Source of the DNA: Linnemannia elongata
Taxonomy: Eukaryota > Mortierellomycota > Mortierellomycetes > Mortierellales > Mortierellaceae
Length of the DNA: 64,000 nt
Assembly (NCBI GenBank): GCA_036320915.1
Contig: JAXBDG010000006.1
Location: forward strand, 248,001-312,000
Direction: 5' to 3'
Position numbers and translations under genes: made by a program. This document shows, one piece after another, positions 43,921-57,539 of the stretch; position 1 is the stretch's first letter, and every line of letters begins with the position of its first letter. The notes under the pieces are model-generated. The model ran no database searches. It worked only from the letters and a program-made list of their open reading frames with translations, and was not told the origin of the DNA.

Positions 43921-44551
43921 ATGGCATCGTTATCATTGGCATTGCAGCCACCTTCCTTCCACCCCCACTCCAAATCACGCCTTGCTGCCTCTCCTGCAAC
44001 CCGATCCCGGTCCTCCTCTTCGGCAACAACAACAACAACGACGACGACGCCAACGATAACATCGACATCATCAGCCTCCTTATCAGCGTTGCGACAAACA
44101 GCCGTCTCTTCGTCTCCTTTTTTCAAAAACTCTCCTCAGTCCGGAACAAGTGGAGTTCCATCGACCCCTGTCTCATCTTTATCCTCTTCATCCTGCTCTT
44201 TGGACAGCAACGGCAACAATAGCAACAATAATAGCAACAATAACAAGCCCAGGACAGTGGAATCGTGCTTATCAGCAAGTGTTCGATTGAACAAGACATC
44301 GTTGTCCTCCGTCGACCGAGACATTACCAACAGCCCTTTGTCTTCACCCCTGGACAGCCCTTCAACTCTTTCTTCTTCAACTTCTCCTAAACTCGTCCGC
44401 ACAACATCCCTTTCCACCAATCTCTCGTCTCTCTCCACTCCTTCGACAAAAACAACAACGACAACTCTCCTCCACTCTCAGTCAACATCCAGATTGCACA
44501 CCCTTCAGAACAACACCAGCAACCATTGCTCCTACCACCACCAGTCTACAG
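43921..44551 (+). CDS. Ser/Thr-rich protein, probable first exon (partial model)
   Basis: An ATG at 43921 opens about 210 codons rich in Ser, Thr and Asn (for example RTVESCLSASVRLNKTSLSS and PLSSPLDSPSTLSSSTSPKL), ending at a donor-like ACAG|GTAATA at 44551. Many SP and TP sites suggest a phosphorylated, disordered protein. It may be exon 1 of the gene continuing at 46.4-49.25 kb, which has a similar composition; a candidate middle exon ending at 46470 (CCCAG|ACCCGAG) fits in phase. I could not find a continuous model and do not recognise the family. Confidence 0.4.
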
Positions 44552-46779
44552 GTAATAATTTCATTTTACACATCTCCCCGAGAGCACTTTTCCTTCATAT
44601 CCCTCCATCTACTTTTTGGACACTTTGACAGACACAAACAAACAAACAAGCAAGCAGCCTACCCAAAGCAAAGCAACATAGCCTTCGCAATCCCGCCCTG
44701 TTTCCCCAGTGAGAGGTGCACACACCATCTCCCTTTGTTGATCAATTGTGTCTCTTTAATAACACGTTATAACCACACAACCCCTCCCAAGCACATCCTT
44801 CCCTATCCATCCTCATCCTATCCATGCTATTCCACCATCCTCATGTTCACCCTAATCCTCGTCCCCATCCCGATATTCAATTCCTGTCCTGTCTGCCTCG
44901 CCTGAAGCAAACAGTCCGTTCTCCGACTCCGCCCTTCCATCTCCCTCTCCCTCTCCATATCTTCCCTTCCACTTTCTCCTTTGTCCCTATCCCGCCGCTT
45001 CTCGTTGCGGAAAAAAGCAACAATCACCGGCACTGTGTTGTTGGCCCTGTTGTCAATTATTCATTCCCCAAACACGACATCGGCTACCCATGCTTATTGC
45101 TCCACTACAATACATTTGACATTTGATCACTTTGAACAAACATAAGAAGTGTACATGAATGCATTGCCCAATGTGTCAGCTCCAATACACCATTTGTTTT
45201 AAACACATGGTCACACACTCACACTCGCATTGGCACGCACCATCCAATGTACTATACATGCACCTTATTCACAAGGAAAAAAAAGGATCATCTCAACACA
45301 CAGGCCAAATAGGGAGAAACTGCAAACACAAGGCACATTCACTTGATTAGGTCTTTGTTCATCTCCCTCTCTCCACTCTTTTTTCTCGTCGTTCTATCTC
45401 CAACTCCTCCCCTGCATACGCAGGACAAGGCTATCGGATAGGCCGACTTTAGAGTGAGAGAGAGAGAGAGTGCGAGAGAGGGGACATGCTCAGATACTCG
45501 TGATGGCCCGACCGTCTCTTTTCCTCTCTTCTACTTGCTCTCTTTTTCTTTCTCTCTTCGACGCTCTCCTTCAATCATTCCTTTGATTCTTGGCTTTAGT
45601 CTCTGCCAATGCTCTCTAAACAATTATACCCTCCCTCGGGCTTGAATGAGCGGCACGAGTGTGTCGACCCTGTTTGTTTTTCCAATGCCCGATGAACAAA
45701 CGAACGGAGTGGACAACGGACGGGGACAAGGCGACGGAGCGAGTGCGAGCATACTCTTGCAAGGAGAGATAACTCCGCAAACTACTAAAAAGGGGTAGAG
45801 TTGTGTTGTGTTGGGTGTGTGAACTTGAAGAAAGAAAAAAAAAAGGCGCAATGACCAGCCAACGGCGACCAAGCACGATATCACCCTTTCCCCTCATGCT
45901 CATGCCTGTTGCTGTTGATGCTCATTTTCCTTGTCCATTGACATCCATTGGACAATTATCTATCTCTGTCTATGAATACAATTTGCAGTGCACTAGTCTG
46001 GCATTTTGGATAAACTATCGCTAACCATTGGACCCATGTCCCTCTTCTTTCCTTTTCTTCCTCTCTCACTTTCTCACTTTCTCCCTCACTTTTTTTTTTG
46101 TTTGTTGTTTGCTCATTCTTTTCATTTCTCGCGCACTGCTCTCTCTTTATTCATTTCCGCAACTCTCATCCCCTCCTTGTTTTCACATCCTTCCTGCTGT
46201 CTTGACCCATATCATCAATTCGTCTTCGTCTTATTCTGATCCACACCTCCCTCTTCCTCCTCTTTGCGCTTTCCCTCATTTTCCTTTTTTTTCTTGTCGC
46301 TTTTTTCTTTCTTTCTTTCTTTCTATCTTTCTCATCTTCAAATTCTACCTCCGCCCTCCGTTTCTTCGCGCTTTTATTTTTTCCCTTCTTTTCTTCAATC
46401 TTATTCTTCCCTTGTCGGCACCTCTCTTTTCATGGTGGTATCCCAGACCCGAGTAGCGTTCTTTGGAAAGGTAAGAAAACAAAACCAAAAATATCAACCC
46501 CCAAAAGCCCAGACCCCTTCCTCTTCCTACTTCTCTTCCTCCCCTTTCTGTAGTAGGGATGGAGTGTGAATTGATTGGCTGCATTGGCCGTGTTTACGCT
46601 CTTCCTCTTCCTCCTGCTTCTTGCACTCGCTCTACATTTCTGTTGACCTTCAATTCCGCCCCCCTCTTTCCCCGAATTTTATTTTGCAATGCTATGAAAT
46701 GCAAGAATAACGCAATCGGAAACGACCAGAACAGCAACCAGCAAAGAGGAGGAGGAAGCAAAGAGGAGAAGGAGGGATC

Positions 46780-46820
<41 letters not shown>

Positions 46821-47261
46821 TGTGTGTGTGTGATAGATAAAGAGCCAAGCCTGTATGGTATTTCGCCCTTTGAACCAAATATATTAATCGTTATCTTTTT
46901 TTTCCCTCTTTTTTTTCTTCCTTTCCTCGTCTTCATCTTTTTCCCTTCAATTCCTCCCTCTCCCCTCTTCACCTTCACTCTGCACACTCCTCTACTTCCC
47001 AACAACCCAACGAACCAAAACAATGCCCTCACCATCTACCCCTACCAACACCTTCACCGCTATCACAATCAACGACATTATTGACAACCACAATCAACCG
47101 CCTTTGTCCATATCAACCATCTCAAACCCACCATCACACTAATAGCCTATTCCCGTGTCAAACAGACCATTGCAGAGACAACTACTCCTTCTCCCTCCTC
47201 TTTCACCACCACTCCCTCCCACCAACAACAGCAGCAACAGAAGAAGACACCTCTTGAGACC
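44552..47261. other. Possible long introns or intergenic DNA, pyrimidine-rich
   Basis: 46020-46440 is strongly C/T-rich and ends in an acceptor-like CCCAG, followed by a short candidate exon ending AAG|GTAAG at 46470. A (GA)n(GT)n microsatellite lies at 46782-46832. The 47164-47261 stretch is in frame with the next gene and may be part of its 5' coding region, after an acceptor at AACAG (47163). Confidence 0.45.
46782..46832. repeat. (GA)n followed by (GT)n microsatellite
   Basis: About 36 bases of GA repeats run directly into about 14 bases of GT repeats. Confidence 0.9.
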
Positions 47262-49250
47262 ATGACAGACTACTGGCATTCACTTAGCATGCCTCGTCTC
47301 CAGGACCTCCACCACCACCACCACCACAGCCAAAAGTCAACGGTTGCAGCAGCAGGCTGTTTGTCTGACGACGCCTCCGATTCTTCAACACAGTCTATGC
47401 GTCTCTTCCCCGACACCGCCACCACCTCTGCCTCTTCTCACCTAGCAACAACAACAGCATCGACGATGATGATGAAGGATATCATGGGCACGACACCTCC
47501 CTCATCCGCATCTGCCTCTGATACGGAGCCCTTCCACATGCATAGCAGCAGTAGTGATAAGAAGACATCGATTTTGACGTCCAAGACAAGTTCGTCGTTA
47601 TCTCTCGCCAATTGCAGCAATTCCCCTCTCACTTCCAAAACATCGTCGCCTTCTGCCTCTTCGGCATCGCTTGCCAGTGGTAACAGTAGCACCACAAATC
47701 GTTCACACGCCAACAATGAACATGGTCGACGTCTTCTTGCCGCACGGTCGTCCTGGTCCCGGTCCAGGTCTTCCTTGACTGCTTCCGTCCCAGAGGGGGA
47801 TGATGCTACTGTCACCTGTGCGGTGTCATCATCGCCTGCAGCACCACTTCAGCAGCTGCTGCAACAGGCACCCATTGTTGTCAAGCGAGCAAAGTTCTTC
47901 TTCTGTGAGGACAGCGATGATGACGACGAGAGTGACTATGAGCAAGAACAGGAGCAGGAGCAGGAGCAGGAGCAGGAAAAGGAGACTCCTGCATACCGTC
48001 AGTCTGCATTGATCAAATCAGCAGCAGGCATACCTCTGGTTCGCACAACTACTGCCTCCCGCCTACCTGTCTTCTTGCCTACCGTCTTTGACGACCAGGA
48101 GGAGTATGAGGAGTATGACGAGTATGATGAGTACGATCATGAGGAAGAAGAGGAGGAAGAGGATGATGACGAGGATGAGGAGGATGGACCGCTATTCTTT
48201 GGAAAGAAGAAGCCCTCCATCGCCGTCATCGCCAGTTCCCAGCCTCAGCAGCAGAAGCCAAGCAACCTCACTACCCCTCCTACTCCCAGATCCGGAAATT
48301 CAACAGGAAGACGCAGTCGTTTGCCGCCACCACCCCAGAAGGCAGGCATGGAACGTCGTCAATCTCTCCTTTCTGACCTCCTCCTCGCCGAGAAGCAACA
48401 AAAGCAACTTCTCCTCCTCCACCAACAGCAGAGCCAACGCTCCCTCGCATCATCGACATGCTCGACACCCAACTGTCTCTCTGCCGCAAACTCTGACGGA
48501 GAAGGGTGTACCTCCTCTTCGTCTGCTTCCGGCAACGGTAACGGTCGACCGCGCTTCTCTACCACGGCATTGACGCCATTATACCCTGCGCCCTCCACCA
48601 CCACCACCGTTACGACACCAATGCCCCAGTACCTGTCTCAGCGTCAGCATCAAACCCTCGAACCCAATTATCGGCGTCGTACTTTTGTTGATCCTCCCTC
48701 CGAGACTGAGCCCGACAACCTCCTCAAGGACGACAAGATCTTTCTCGACAACATCAACGAGGAAGAAGAATCCTTCGCCGTCCCGAAATTGGTCCGTACC
48801 AAGAAGATCTATCAACGTCTCGACACCCTGGCAGCTACTGCCGCCGTCCCCGCCGCACCTACTATGGCCACTTCAACCACCGCATCATCATCTGCATCTG
48901 CATCCTCCCCACTCTCCCCAATTACACCCACTTCGACCTGTACCATAACCACCCTTGCCCCAACCACAACACCAACAACAACCACAAAGACAACTGTCGC
49001 ACCCATTGCCGCCTGTGCCACCGGTCCCCGTAGCCCTACCACCACCTCTGCCGCCTCCGCCGCCGCAACTGCAGCGGCTGCAGCAGCGGCTGCCTCAGCT
49101 TCGGCTGCAACCATGGCAGGCTGGGCACGTTCGCAAGTTCAATTCCAGTTAAACTCCCTCGTCGCTCAATCACAAACGACCGCTCAACGTGCCTTCTTGA
49201 CCGCCCAGTCCACCCTCAGCGATGTCCTCTACCGCACTGGCGCCAAGTGA
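47262..49250 (+). CDS. Low-complexity acidic Ser/Gln-rich protein, at least 662 aa
   Basis: Open from the ATG at 47262 to TGA at 49250. The protein has a His run (HHHHHH), Ser-rich blocks, two strongly acidic tracts with EQEQ and EEYDEYDEYD character (about residues 215-245 and 270-310), a basic-Leu segment (ERRQSLLSDLLLAEKQQKQL), Thr/Pro repeats and an Ala run near the C-terminus. The pattern of a conserved RRxxLxxxLxxxEK segment in a disordered protein loosely recalls fungal DUF3295-type regulators, but I am not confident. The frame is also open upstream of 47262, and an ATG exon at 46432-46470 (MVVSQTRVAFFGK) spliced to 47164 would join in phase. It is convergent with CNOT1. Confidence 0.6.
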   Translation: MTDYWHSLSMPRLQDLHHHHHHSQKSTVAAAGCLSDDASDSSTQSMRLFPDTATTSASSHLATTTASTMMMKDIMGTTPPSSASASDTEPFHMHSSSSDKKTSILTSKTSSSLSLANCSNSPLTSKTSSPSASSASLASGNSSTTNRSHANNEHGRRLLAARSSWSRSRSSLTASVPEGDDATVTCAVSSSPAAPLQQLLQQAPIVVKRAKFFFCEDSDDDDESDYEQEQEQEQEQEQEKETPAYRQSALIKSAAGIPLVRTTTASRLPVFLPTVFDDQEEYEEYDEYDEYDHEEEEEEEDDDEDEEDGPLFFGKKKPSIAVIASSQPQQQKPSNLTTPPTPRSGNSTGRRSRLPPPPQKAGMERRQSLLSDLLLAEKQQKQLLLLHQQQSQRSLASSTCSTPNCLSAANSDGEGCTSSSSASGNGNGRPRFSTTALTPLYPAPSTTTTVTTPMPQYLSQRQHQTLEPNYRRRTFVDPPSETEPDNLLKDDKIFLDNINEEEESFAVPKLVRTKKIYQRLDTLAATAAVPAAPTMATSTTASSSASASSPLSPITPTSTCTITTLAPTTTPTTTTKTTVAPIAACATGPRSPTTTSAASAAATAAAAAAAASASAATMAGWARSQVQFQLNSLVAQSQTTAQRAFLTAQSTLSDVLYRTGAK

Positions 49251-49903
49251 ACATTGTTTTTTTTTTTTGTTTGGTCCCTTGTAGTGTGCTAGTTTCCGTT
49301 CGTTGTTCCTTCTCATCCATCGATTTTTTTTTAGATAGCTTGAGCCCATAAGAAACAAAAATAATGACAAAAAAGCACATTAAAAACAACCCACATCCAT
49401 GTATAACATCCAACTTCCAACCAAAGCAAACCAAAGTACCAAACAAACAAAACAGTCATCATCCGGCAAGTGTGTGGATTTTATAATTTTTAGAGGTTTA
49501 TTAACAAACTGACAAATGACAAAAAAAAAAGACCCAGAAAAGCATACAAGAACAAACAAACGAAAAAAAAAAAAAGAACCCCACACCCAAGCTACAATCG
49601 CCCCTGACTCCCAAAAAGATTTTTTTTCCATGTATGGTACAAGTTTGCAACGTTTTTTTTGCTTTTCTTCCCATCCGCAAGCGAAGAAAAGGTGAAAAAA
49701 GGTTGACAAAATAATAGTAAGCAAAAAGAAAAAGAGTAAGAAAAAAAAAAGTGTATGTACGTGTGCCGCATGCTTTACGCCTGTGCGTGAGCGTGTGCAT
49801 GCAGCGTGTAGTAATGAAAAATGGTGAAGCAGAAAAAAGAAAACAAAGGAAAAAAAAACATTAAGTGTTTGTAGGAAAAGAAAAGGAAGAGCACAATGGA
49901 CCC

Positions 49904-52900
49904 TTAGGCGGACCGTTTGACAGAGCGAGAAACAGAGTCAAACAACTTCTCGATATCGGGATCAATGCGAGTGAAGGCGTGGTCCCAGAACGCATAGCGA
50001 GGATTCTTGATCAACTCAATAAATGTGATCAAAAGTCCCCAAGGATGAGGCCTGTTCACAATCAGACGCTCCAGCAGCACACTAAGAGATACGAACAAGT
50101 AAAAGAAGTCGTTAGTTGTTGGAAGGAAACATGAGAACACCGTTACAAGTGCGAAAACATAAAGATGAAGACATACCGAGTGATTTGCTCCTTGATGGTC
50201 TCCTGGCTGGCCTCGAAGAAGAGATAAAGGAGAACACGGCTGAAGTAGTGCGTGTGCGAGTTGGGGTATCTCAACTGGTTGGCAATCGCGCTCAGGAAGA
50301 GGTAGCGACCTTCGGAATCCAGCTCCATCAGCAGTCTCTGGAAGATATCCATGGGTGCCGTTTGGGCAATAGGTGACGACGAGGTTCCCTGAGGCGACGA
50401 CACGGCGTTCGAATCCTCCTGAGCAGTTCCGTTCTCAGTGCCGTTCTCAGTTGCGGCGCTGGCAGGTGCTGCTGCGTCGCTATTGGTTCTCGAAGTGGCA
50501 TGAAGCTGAGCAATGCCGTTCACTCCCACATAAAGGACCAAAGAGTTGATCATGGGCACATTGTATTTGGATCCGCCAGAGTACAAGTCCTGATTGGAAG
50601 GGTCCATGGCAAGAATCTCGCGCAAGTTCTCCAGGAAGGGAGCCTGCTCACGGGTTCTGAGGTAGGTGTCGACGTCTCTCTTCAGGGTGACAGTCAAGCT
50701 GGAGGTATAATCCGAGAGGACTCTGGGGGGCTGGTGAATCTCTGTCAACAAGTCGACCTTCAAGTTGGGGGTGAAGGGATCAGGCAAACGCATGTTTCTG
50801 GGGAAGGCGCTCAGGATCAAGTTGCGGAGCTGGATGCAAGAGTGAGGGATGACATCACAGAAACTGAAGTGGTAGTCGCAGAGGAACTCGGGGAAGTCGT
50901 GCAACAACACCAACAGAACACGCAAAGTACCCTTGTAGAGCTCCCGGGTGGTATCACGCATCTCGCCTCCGACAAGGAAGGGGATCAAGAATCGGAGAAG
51001 GCACACAAGGAGCTTCTGGAAGGAAGCCCACCCCTTGCCGTTCTCTGCCAACAGGAGCTTGGGCATGAATGCTCTGTGCGAAATCAGCGACAACCATCCA
51101 TATGTAAATCCAGGGAACACCAATGGCTGCAATGTATGGAACGTGTTGCTATTAGGATTGAAAGTACGTTAAAAAAGGGAGTTAATAAATATAGACATTA
51201 ATCTCAGCAGAAATACAAATAAAATAGTCAACAGTAGCGTACCTGAAGGCGGTGAGGATCTGGAAGTACATGGCGGGGCTGGACTCGTAAGAGGTCATCA
51301 TCTCGGTCAAAAGACCGGAGAAGAGACGGAGGAATGGCTTCTGGTTGAACTGGCCACGACGCTGCTCGTGAGCCTGAGCGAGAACGAGGACAATGATTGA
51401 CAAGAGGGTAGTCAAGTAGGTAACCTTGGCGCCGCTGTGGTTGACGCCCTGAGGGTCAGAGTAATGCTTGACAAGGGTTACAATCAGCTTGACGAAGGCA
51501 TCGACACCCTGGTAGGCTGCCGCAGTGTTGGTGACCTTGTACTTGATGTAACTCTCGACACTCATCTCAGTACAGACACGGAAGAACAACGATGAGATCT
51601 CCTCGCCCTTCAACACTCCCTGCTGCTGAATAGAGTTGATGAAGGCGCCATAGTCTTTGTCGTTTGAGGTAGGAAGCTGGTAGACGCGGATCCACTCGGC
51701 AAAGATAAAAGCGAGCTGTTCCCGCAAGACCGAGTTATCGACGTCCTTGGCTGCCTCACGAGGAGCCTGGCCACGACGACGGATGTCCTCGATCAAGAGG
51801 ACAATGGGTTCAACAGCCTTGCCACCACGCTGGGTCAGGCGGTTAAGGACGTTGAGCGAGTTGATAAACTCGTTGCGGCTGGCGCAGGGTTGCTCGCTCA
51901 AAACACACTCACGGATTAACTTGATAGTGTACTCGACGACACCGGGGCGTCCAATCTCGATCAAGCGTGCCAACTGGATGTCCTGGTCGACCAGCGACAC
52001 CAATCCAGCCCTGATCAAGGTGACGGTGACAGGGACGTTAAACTTGCGTTCATCATCGGCATAAATAAGCCATTCGGTGACCTCCTTGGCTACCTTGCTG
52101 GAAAGGGCGCAAAGCTGCTCCAACAAGACAGCGTAGACATCGCGCGAAAGGACCTGCTCCGTCTTGTACAGGAGCTGGACAATCTTTTGCGAGAAAGTAA
52201 GGGCCATTTCGTCGGGGTTGAAGGATTGAGCGGGAATCAAAGGAACCAGGCGAGCTAACATCTTGACCTCGTGGTTGGGGGGCAATGCTGCCAAGGGCAT
52301 CGAGGGCGAGAGACTGATCAACTTGTCCAACTCGCTGACAATTTGCACAAACTTCTCCAAGGCCTGGTGGGCCGAAAGGGGGATGGGCGCACTGCCGTAA
52401 CCGTGCTCGTTGGTGTTGAAGGGGTATCCTTGGCCGGCATCTGCCTTGACGTTGAGGGGAGTGCGCACGTTGCGATCAGCCTCAAAGGTAGAGGGCATGA
52501 TAGCCTGGCGGGGCATGCGGGCAAAGTCCTCGTAGACACGCAACTGCTGAGGAGAGAGACCAGTGGGCTTGAGACGCAAGGGTTCGGGAAGGCTGGCAGG
52601 GTAACGAGACGACTGGTAGGTCGCCATGTCATAGTAGGGCTGTCCAGTGCGCTCGCGGTGCTTCTTGCGGGTGTTGAATGCGTTGGCAAGGCTCTCCTCG
52701 ATCTCGGGGATGGCCTTCTCCATGGCGGCCTTCTCGATCACTGAGCAGGCAAGGTCCAAGTTGTCGTTAACAGTCATCAAAATTGACTGCTCGGGCATGT
52801 TCTGGTCTGTGAAGCCGTTCTGGAGGAAGAGCGTGCGGATAATGTTGGCCATGCTAACACGGAGGGGCTCCTTGCAGGTAACAAGAGCGAGGCTTCCGGC

Positions 52901-55900
52901 CAAGTTCTGGACCATCAAGTGGGCAGCCTTGCGCATCTTCTCCTCGTTAGGTTCCATAGCGAAATCCTTGATGATCATCTCGCGAGTCGAAATTCCAGCA
53001 ATAGTCACTGAGCGATCGACAACAGGGGTGACAATCTCGCGGACGGCACGTTCGATAGCAATGTGCACAAGACGCTTGAGAGCAGGCCTCTCGTTGAAGA
53101 AGGCGGGAGGGTTGAAGGTGACAAAGGCGTTGAGGTTGGGAACCATCTCCATGGTAGCATCCTGCTGGGCTGTGGCAGCAGCTGTGGGGGTAGTGGCCTG
53201 GACAGGCATGCGGGCCGAAGGGGCATAGCCACCCATTGAGAGGCGCTCAAAGTCCTGCGTCAGTGTGGCAGGGTGGGCGACAAGTTCCTGCGGAGGTCTG
53301 TCCTTGAGAATGCTGGTCGGCTCAATCTCCTTGAGGTCCAAGGCCAAGCTGTTGCAAAGAACCTCAATCTCAAATTTGAGATGGAGCTTCAGGTCTGCAA
53401 ACTGGTAAAGCTCGACAAGAAGGCGCATAATGGCGACCAGCCATGGGTTTGGGGGTTTGAACACCTTGCTCTTGTTGCACTGCTCCAAGACCTTGCAAAC
53501 GAATGGAATGGCGACAATCAGCCTGTTGCTGTCGTAGCCCTCGATCAGCAGTTCCTTGAAGGCGAGATTCTTGTGCTTGATGGGACGGTTGCGGGCAAGG
53601 GTCATGCCTCCAAGCCAGGATCCAAGGTTCTTCAAAAGAGTACGGTCAGAGGAAGACTGGACAGTCTTTTCGGAGTTGATCAGGATTTTGATGTTGGCGT
53701 ATGTCTCGTGAAGTATGTGACGGTAGAGCAAAGGACTCTGGAGTCCATCCAAGAACTGAAGGTACAGGACATGGTAATTGGGCTCGATACTGGCACGCTT
53801 GACAACGATGTAGTTACTGAACCAGCGGTACGCACTCTCGCGAAGGAGCTCCTTCATTTCGGCCAGCTTGGTGTCGATGTTGGTCTGAGAAACGTTGTTA
53901 ACAATGAAGAGAATCTTGTCCTGCGTCTGCTCGTTGGGGACTTCGTACTCAATGTCATCGCGTCCGACAATCAACGTATCCACGTTCAATGAGGTGAAAA
54001 CTGGAGGCGCTGCTGGTTGGGGTGAAGCTGCCGAAGTGGGCGCTGGCTGTTGGGCGATCTGCCGCTGAGCCTCCTGAGGAGCGGATTGCTGAGGAGGGGC
54101 AGCCGAGGTCAAGTCAGCAGAGGGATTAGAGCCATCCTGAGCAGCAGCAGTAGCCGAGGGGATCATCTGATGGATATAGCGCACAATCTCTGGGTGGACT
54201 TGCGCCAGGTGTGGGATCTGCAAAAGATGCGAGCAGTAGGTTGGCCATTCTTGTAGACGCGACTGGAATCGGCTCAGGGCCTGGGCACCAAAGTTGAACA
54301 TCTTGGATCCTGGCGGGCTGCGGATGGCATCGAGGACGTAGCGGAGAGCGATGCCGAGAGGAATGTACGAGACCAGCTGGTGCTGAATCAATGCTCCAAA
54401 CAGGTCGCTCGTGATCGAGAGCTCCTTCTCGCGGTAGGTGGAGAAGAAGCGGTACTCGTCAAACAAGTTGTGGATCATGCAGGCATAGATATCCTGCTCC
54501 CGTGGGTTGGATGAGTTCTTGAACTGTTGCAAAAGATCGACAATCTCTGGAATCGAAATATCACCACGGTAAATGCGCTTGTAGTAGTCGTTGGTTGTCT
54601 CTTCGACTTCTGCAGAGAAAGATGTCTCAGCTCCTGTGGCTCCTCCCTCGACGGCTGGTGTGATGTTGGCGAGTTGAGGGTGGAGCTGAAGATATGTGTT
54701 ATGAACGCTCTTCAATACACCCGAGTTCTCAGGCGAAATCGAGCTATTAGATACAACGAGATTCAAAGTCATTGTTAGTAGTTAGTTAACTACTCTGAAT
54801 CGTGATTCTACACATTACGCCGAAAAAAACAAAAGCCAGAGCAATTATAGTTACCTTCCAAGAAGAACCTGCAAGAAGATGGCGACAGTTTCGACAGCGA
54901 GAGGCTTTCCTTGATGAGCGTTCCCAACAGCCCTCTCGCTGAGGTAATCCAAGCATGCTCTGACAAAGATATCCTGTCCCGCGGCAATCCGGTTCTGGAG
55001 CCACTTGTCTAATGCAAGGAGGTTGCGGCTCGACGCCAACACTGCCAGATCGATTGCAAACACATACGATTTGACCTCGAGAACCTTGCCCAAAATCTAA
55101 TGCACAAGAGAAGAGCCGATAATCGAAGGTTAGGCATTGTCACGCAAATTAAAGTACATGCACCTTACAAAGATACGCAAGACAACAAAACATGCCCTGA
55201 AACTTACCGAAAGGTCCTCGCAGATGCGCAGAATTTTGACGAGCGAGGAGCGGTCGTGGTCGTAGAGATCGAGAAGGCCTGAGACAAACAAGCCCTGGTT
55301 CATCTGCCAAAGACCGGTCTGAACAAATTGAGGGACGGCGCCCGTTCCTGTCAGGTACACGTGCAAAAGCTTGGAGACGACATCCTGGTGCAAGGAACTC
55401 CATGGAGCCTTGAGCTGGACAAGGCCCAAAAACAAAAGTTCGGTGTTTGACTTCAGACCAGCATCGAGAATAGGCTTGACGTCCTCGTGAACTTCGTTAT
55501 CGGCCAATGTCATCACAGTCTCGACAAGAGGGATACAGTTCCAGACGCTTGACTCAAGCTCGACCGATGCATGTGCCCGGACAATAGGGTTGGATTGAGC
55601 AAACTGGTCTCTGGTGAAGATGCGAGTGGATGACGCCCATTCCTGCTCAAGGAGCTTGGCAGGTGTGGCAATAAGCTCCTTCAACACAGAAATCTGTCCT
55701 TCAACGTTATTCCATTGTCCCCAGAAAGCCTCCAAAGGGAAAACGCGTCCGCTCTAAGAAAGTTGAAAAAAGGCCAATGTTAGTAATTGCCTTTCATCAA
55801 GTCTTAAAAAATGCCGCTCATAAAAAGAAATTAGCTCCAGCTGGTGTACCTTGTCGGCATTTCTGAATGCGGTAATGATAAACTCCAGCCCCGAGACATC

Positions 55901-57539
55901 AGAGACCTTGAAGCCAGGGTAGTCCAGAGCATGGATGACCTTGACCCAGTCAATGGGGTTCTTGTTGAGCACTGCTGCAAACGTCTTGAAGTCCCACGCG
56001 TTGTCAGGGTTGGCCTTTGACAGTCTTGAGACCATCATGCCGAGAATACGCGCAATGTCCTGCTCGCCAGGTGTCCTAGAGTTGTCGTATCCTGCTTGGC
56101 TGAGTATCTCATTCACAGTCGAGGCGTTCTTGCAGCACGAGGGACCTGCCTCGCGCATAGCCTTGGCTAGAGCTGCTGACTCGGAGCTGTCGTTCATATC
56201 GCTAAATTGTATTATTATCCGCAATGTTGAGGATGTTTTTACGTTAGTGTTTTGTAGAAGATGCATTGCATCAACCGGATAATAATTAAGGGAAGAAAAA
56301 GAGGGCATCGAAGCAAAGGGGGAGCCGATACGTACCGAATCTCTTTGATCGTGGCGGTGATGTTGTTGGGGATGTTGTTGTTGTAGAGGGTATGGATGAG
56401 TTGCGTGACAGTGTCCTTAGGCTCGTTCCAGAACTTGTAAACGGAGGCGTCGAGGGATTGCACAAACTCGAGCAAAAGGTCGGGGGAGGAGAGTTGTTCC
56501 TTGAGAGAGGGCGTAGTTGCTTGGATGACACGTTCCGCTAAAATATCACGCGAACAAGGTGCAATAATACACAATCAGGGTGACTTTTTGTTAGTGCGAG
56601 CACTCTCATATCATGTAAACACGCATCTGCGGAGAATAAGCGTATTACTAAAACCCATCTCTTCTCCCTTGCATACCTTGAGAGACGAGATCTGGCTTGG
56701 GGGATTGCAGGAGAGCAAGGGCAAGACGGGTCTTTTCGATGGGCTTGAGAGTCGAGTCGCGGACGAAGAGTTCAAAGTCAAAGGATTTGAGGGTCTCACT
56801 CTTTTCGGTCGAACTGATGGCTTCGGAGAAGAGTGCGGCGGAGGTCTGGGTCTTTGTAAGGACCTGGAGCTGTTCAATAAGAAGCTTGTGGATGGGCGAG
56901 CCGATGTAGTCGCTGTTGGGTGATCCCTGTCCTGTCTGCCAGGCCTGAACAATACGTCTGATAAAGTGGAGATAAACGCCTTTGCCGTTGTCCTCGATTA
57001 GCTGTTAGGAGTAATGGTGAAGTTTACAGCATAAAGAAGTGAAGTTTGGTTAGCTGAGGGTTGTTATGGTGTTTTGTATTTGGTAGATCGTCTTTTTTCT
57101 TCGTAATCGTTACTCCCATCTCATCAAGCCCTTTTCTACGCCCTCCCAGCAAACGGTTGGTTCCAACAGACACCAACAGCCCCATCACTTCTCTTTCACT
57201 CTGTTGTCTCTCTCGCAAACGTTTGAATCTTGCTTTTCTTTCTTTGGACCTCTCCCCAGGCTATTTTTTCTTTTCATAAATCAGATTCTTTCTTATAAAC
57301 CTTTCATTTCGTCACCCCCACCAGTGTTGATTTCTACCTCTCTCCAAAAAAGTGTGTAAACTTACCGAGCGGATTTCAGTGACGCTTCGGGTGTAAGTGT
57401 TCTCGGAAAGAGTCGAGAGGAGGAGGGCGACCTGGGCCTTGACGATGGTCAGGAAACTGGATTTCCTGGAGGGAAGACTCAACCTGGATGAAGGTGGTGT
57501 GGGCTGACTCGAGATGGATGGTTTTTCTTCAGTGCTCAT
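49904..57539 (-). CDS. CNOT1: CNOT1/NOT1, scaffold of the CCR4-NOT deadenylase complex, 2163 aa
   Basis: Holds together the complex that shortens mRNA poly(A) tails and represses translation. Nine exons: 57539-57366, 57001-56677, 56537-56336, 56201-55850, 55753-55208, 55096-54855, 54743-51243, 51148-50177 and 50081-49904; all phases agree. Length fits (yeast and human proteins are about 2100-2400 aa). In order: N-terminal HEAT repeats; a middle HEAT region (about 655-805); the MIF4G domain that binds the CAF1 nuclease (about 865-1100, [17 protein letters not shown] to [20 protein letters not shown]); the CAF40-binding domain (about 1165-1310, [20 protein letters not shown]); and the NOT1 C-terminal domain that binds NOT2/NOT3, ending [20 protein letters not shown]. 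Ala/Gln/Pro-rich linkers separate the modules. No defect is seen. Confidence 0.95.

Noticed and set aside
47438..49114. Frames antisense or frame-shifted to the acidic Ser/Gln-rich gene (Ala-, Val- or Arg-rich)
   Set aside because: Shadows of its trinucleotide-like repeats.
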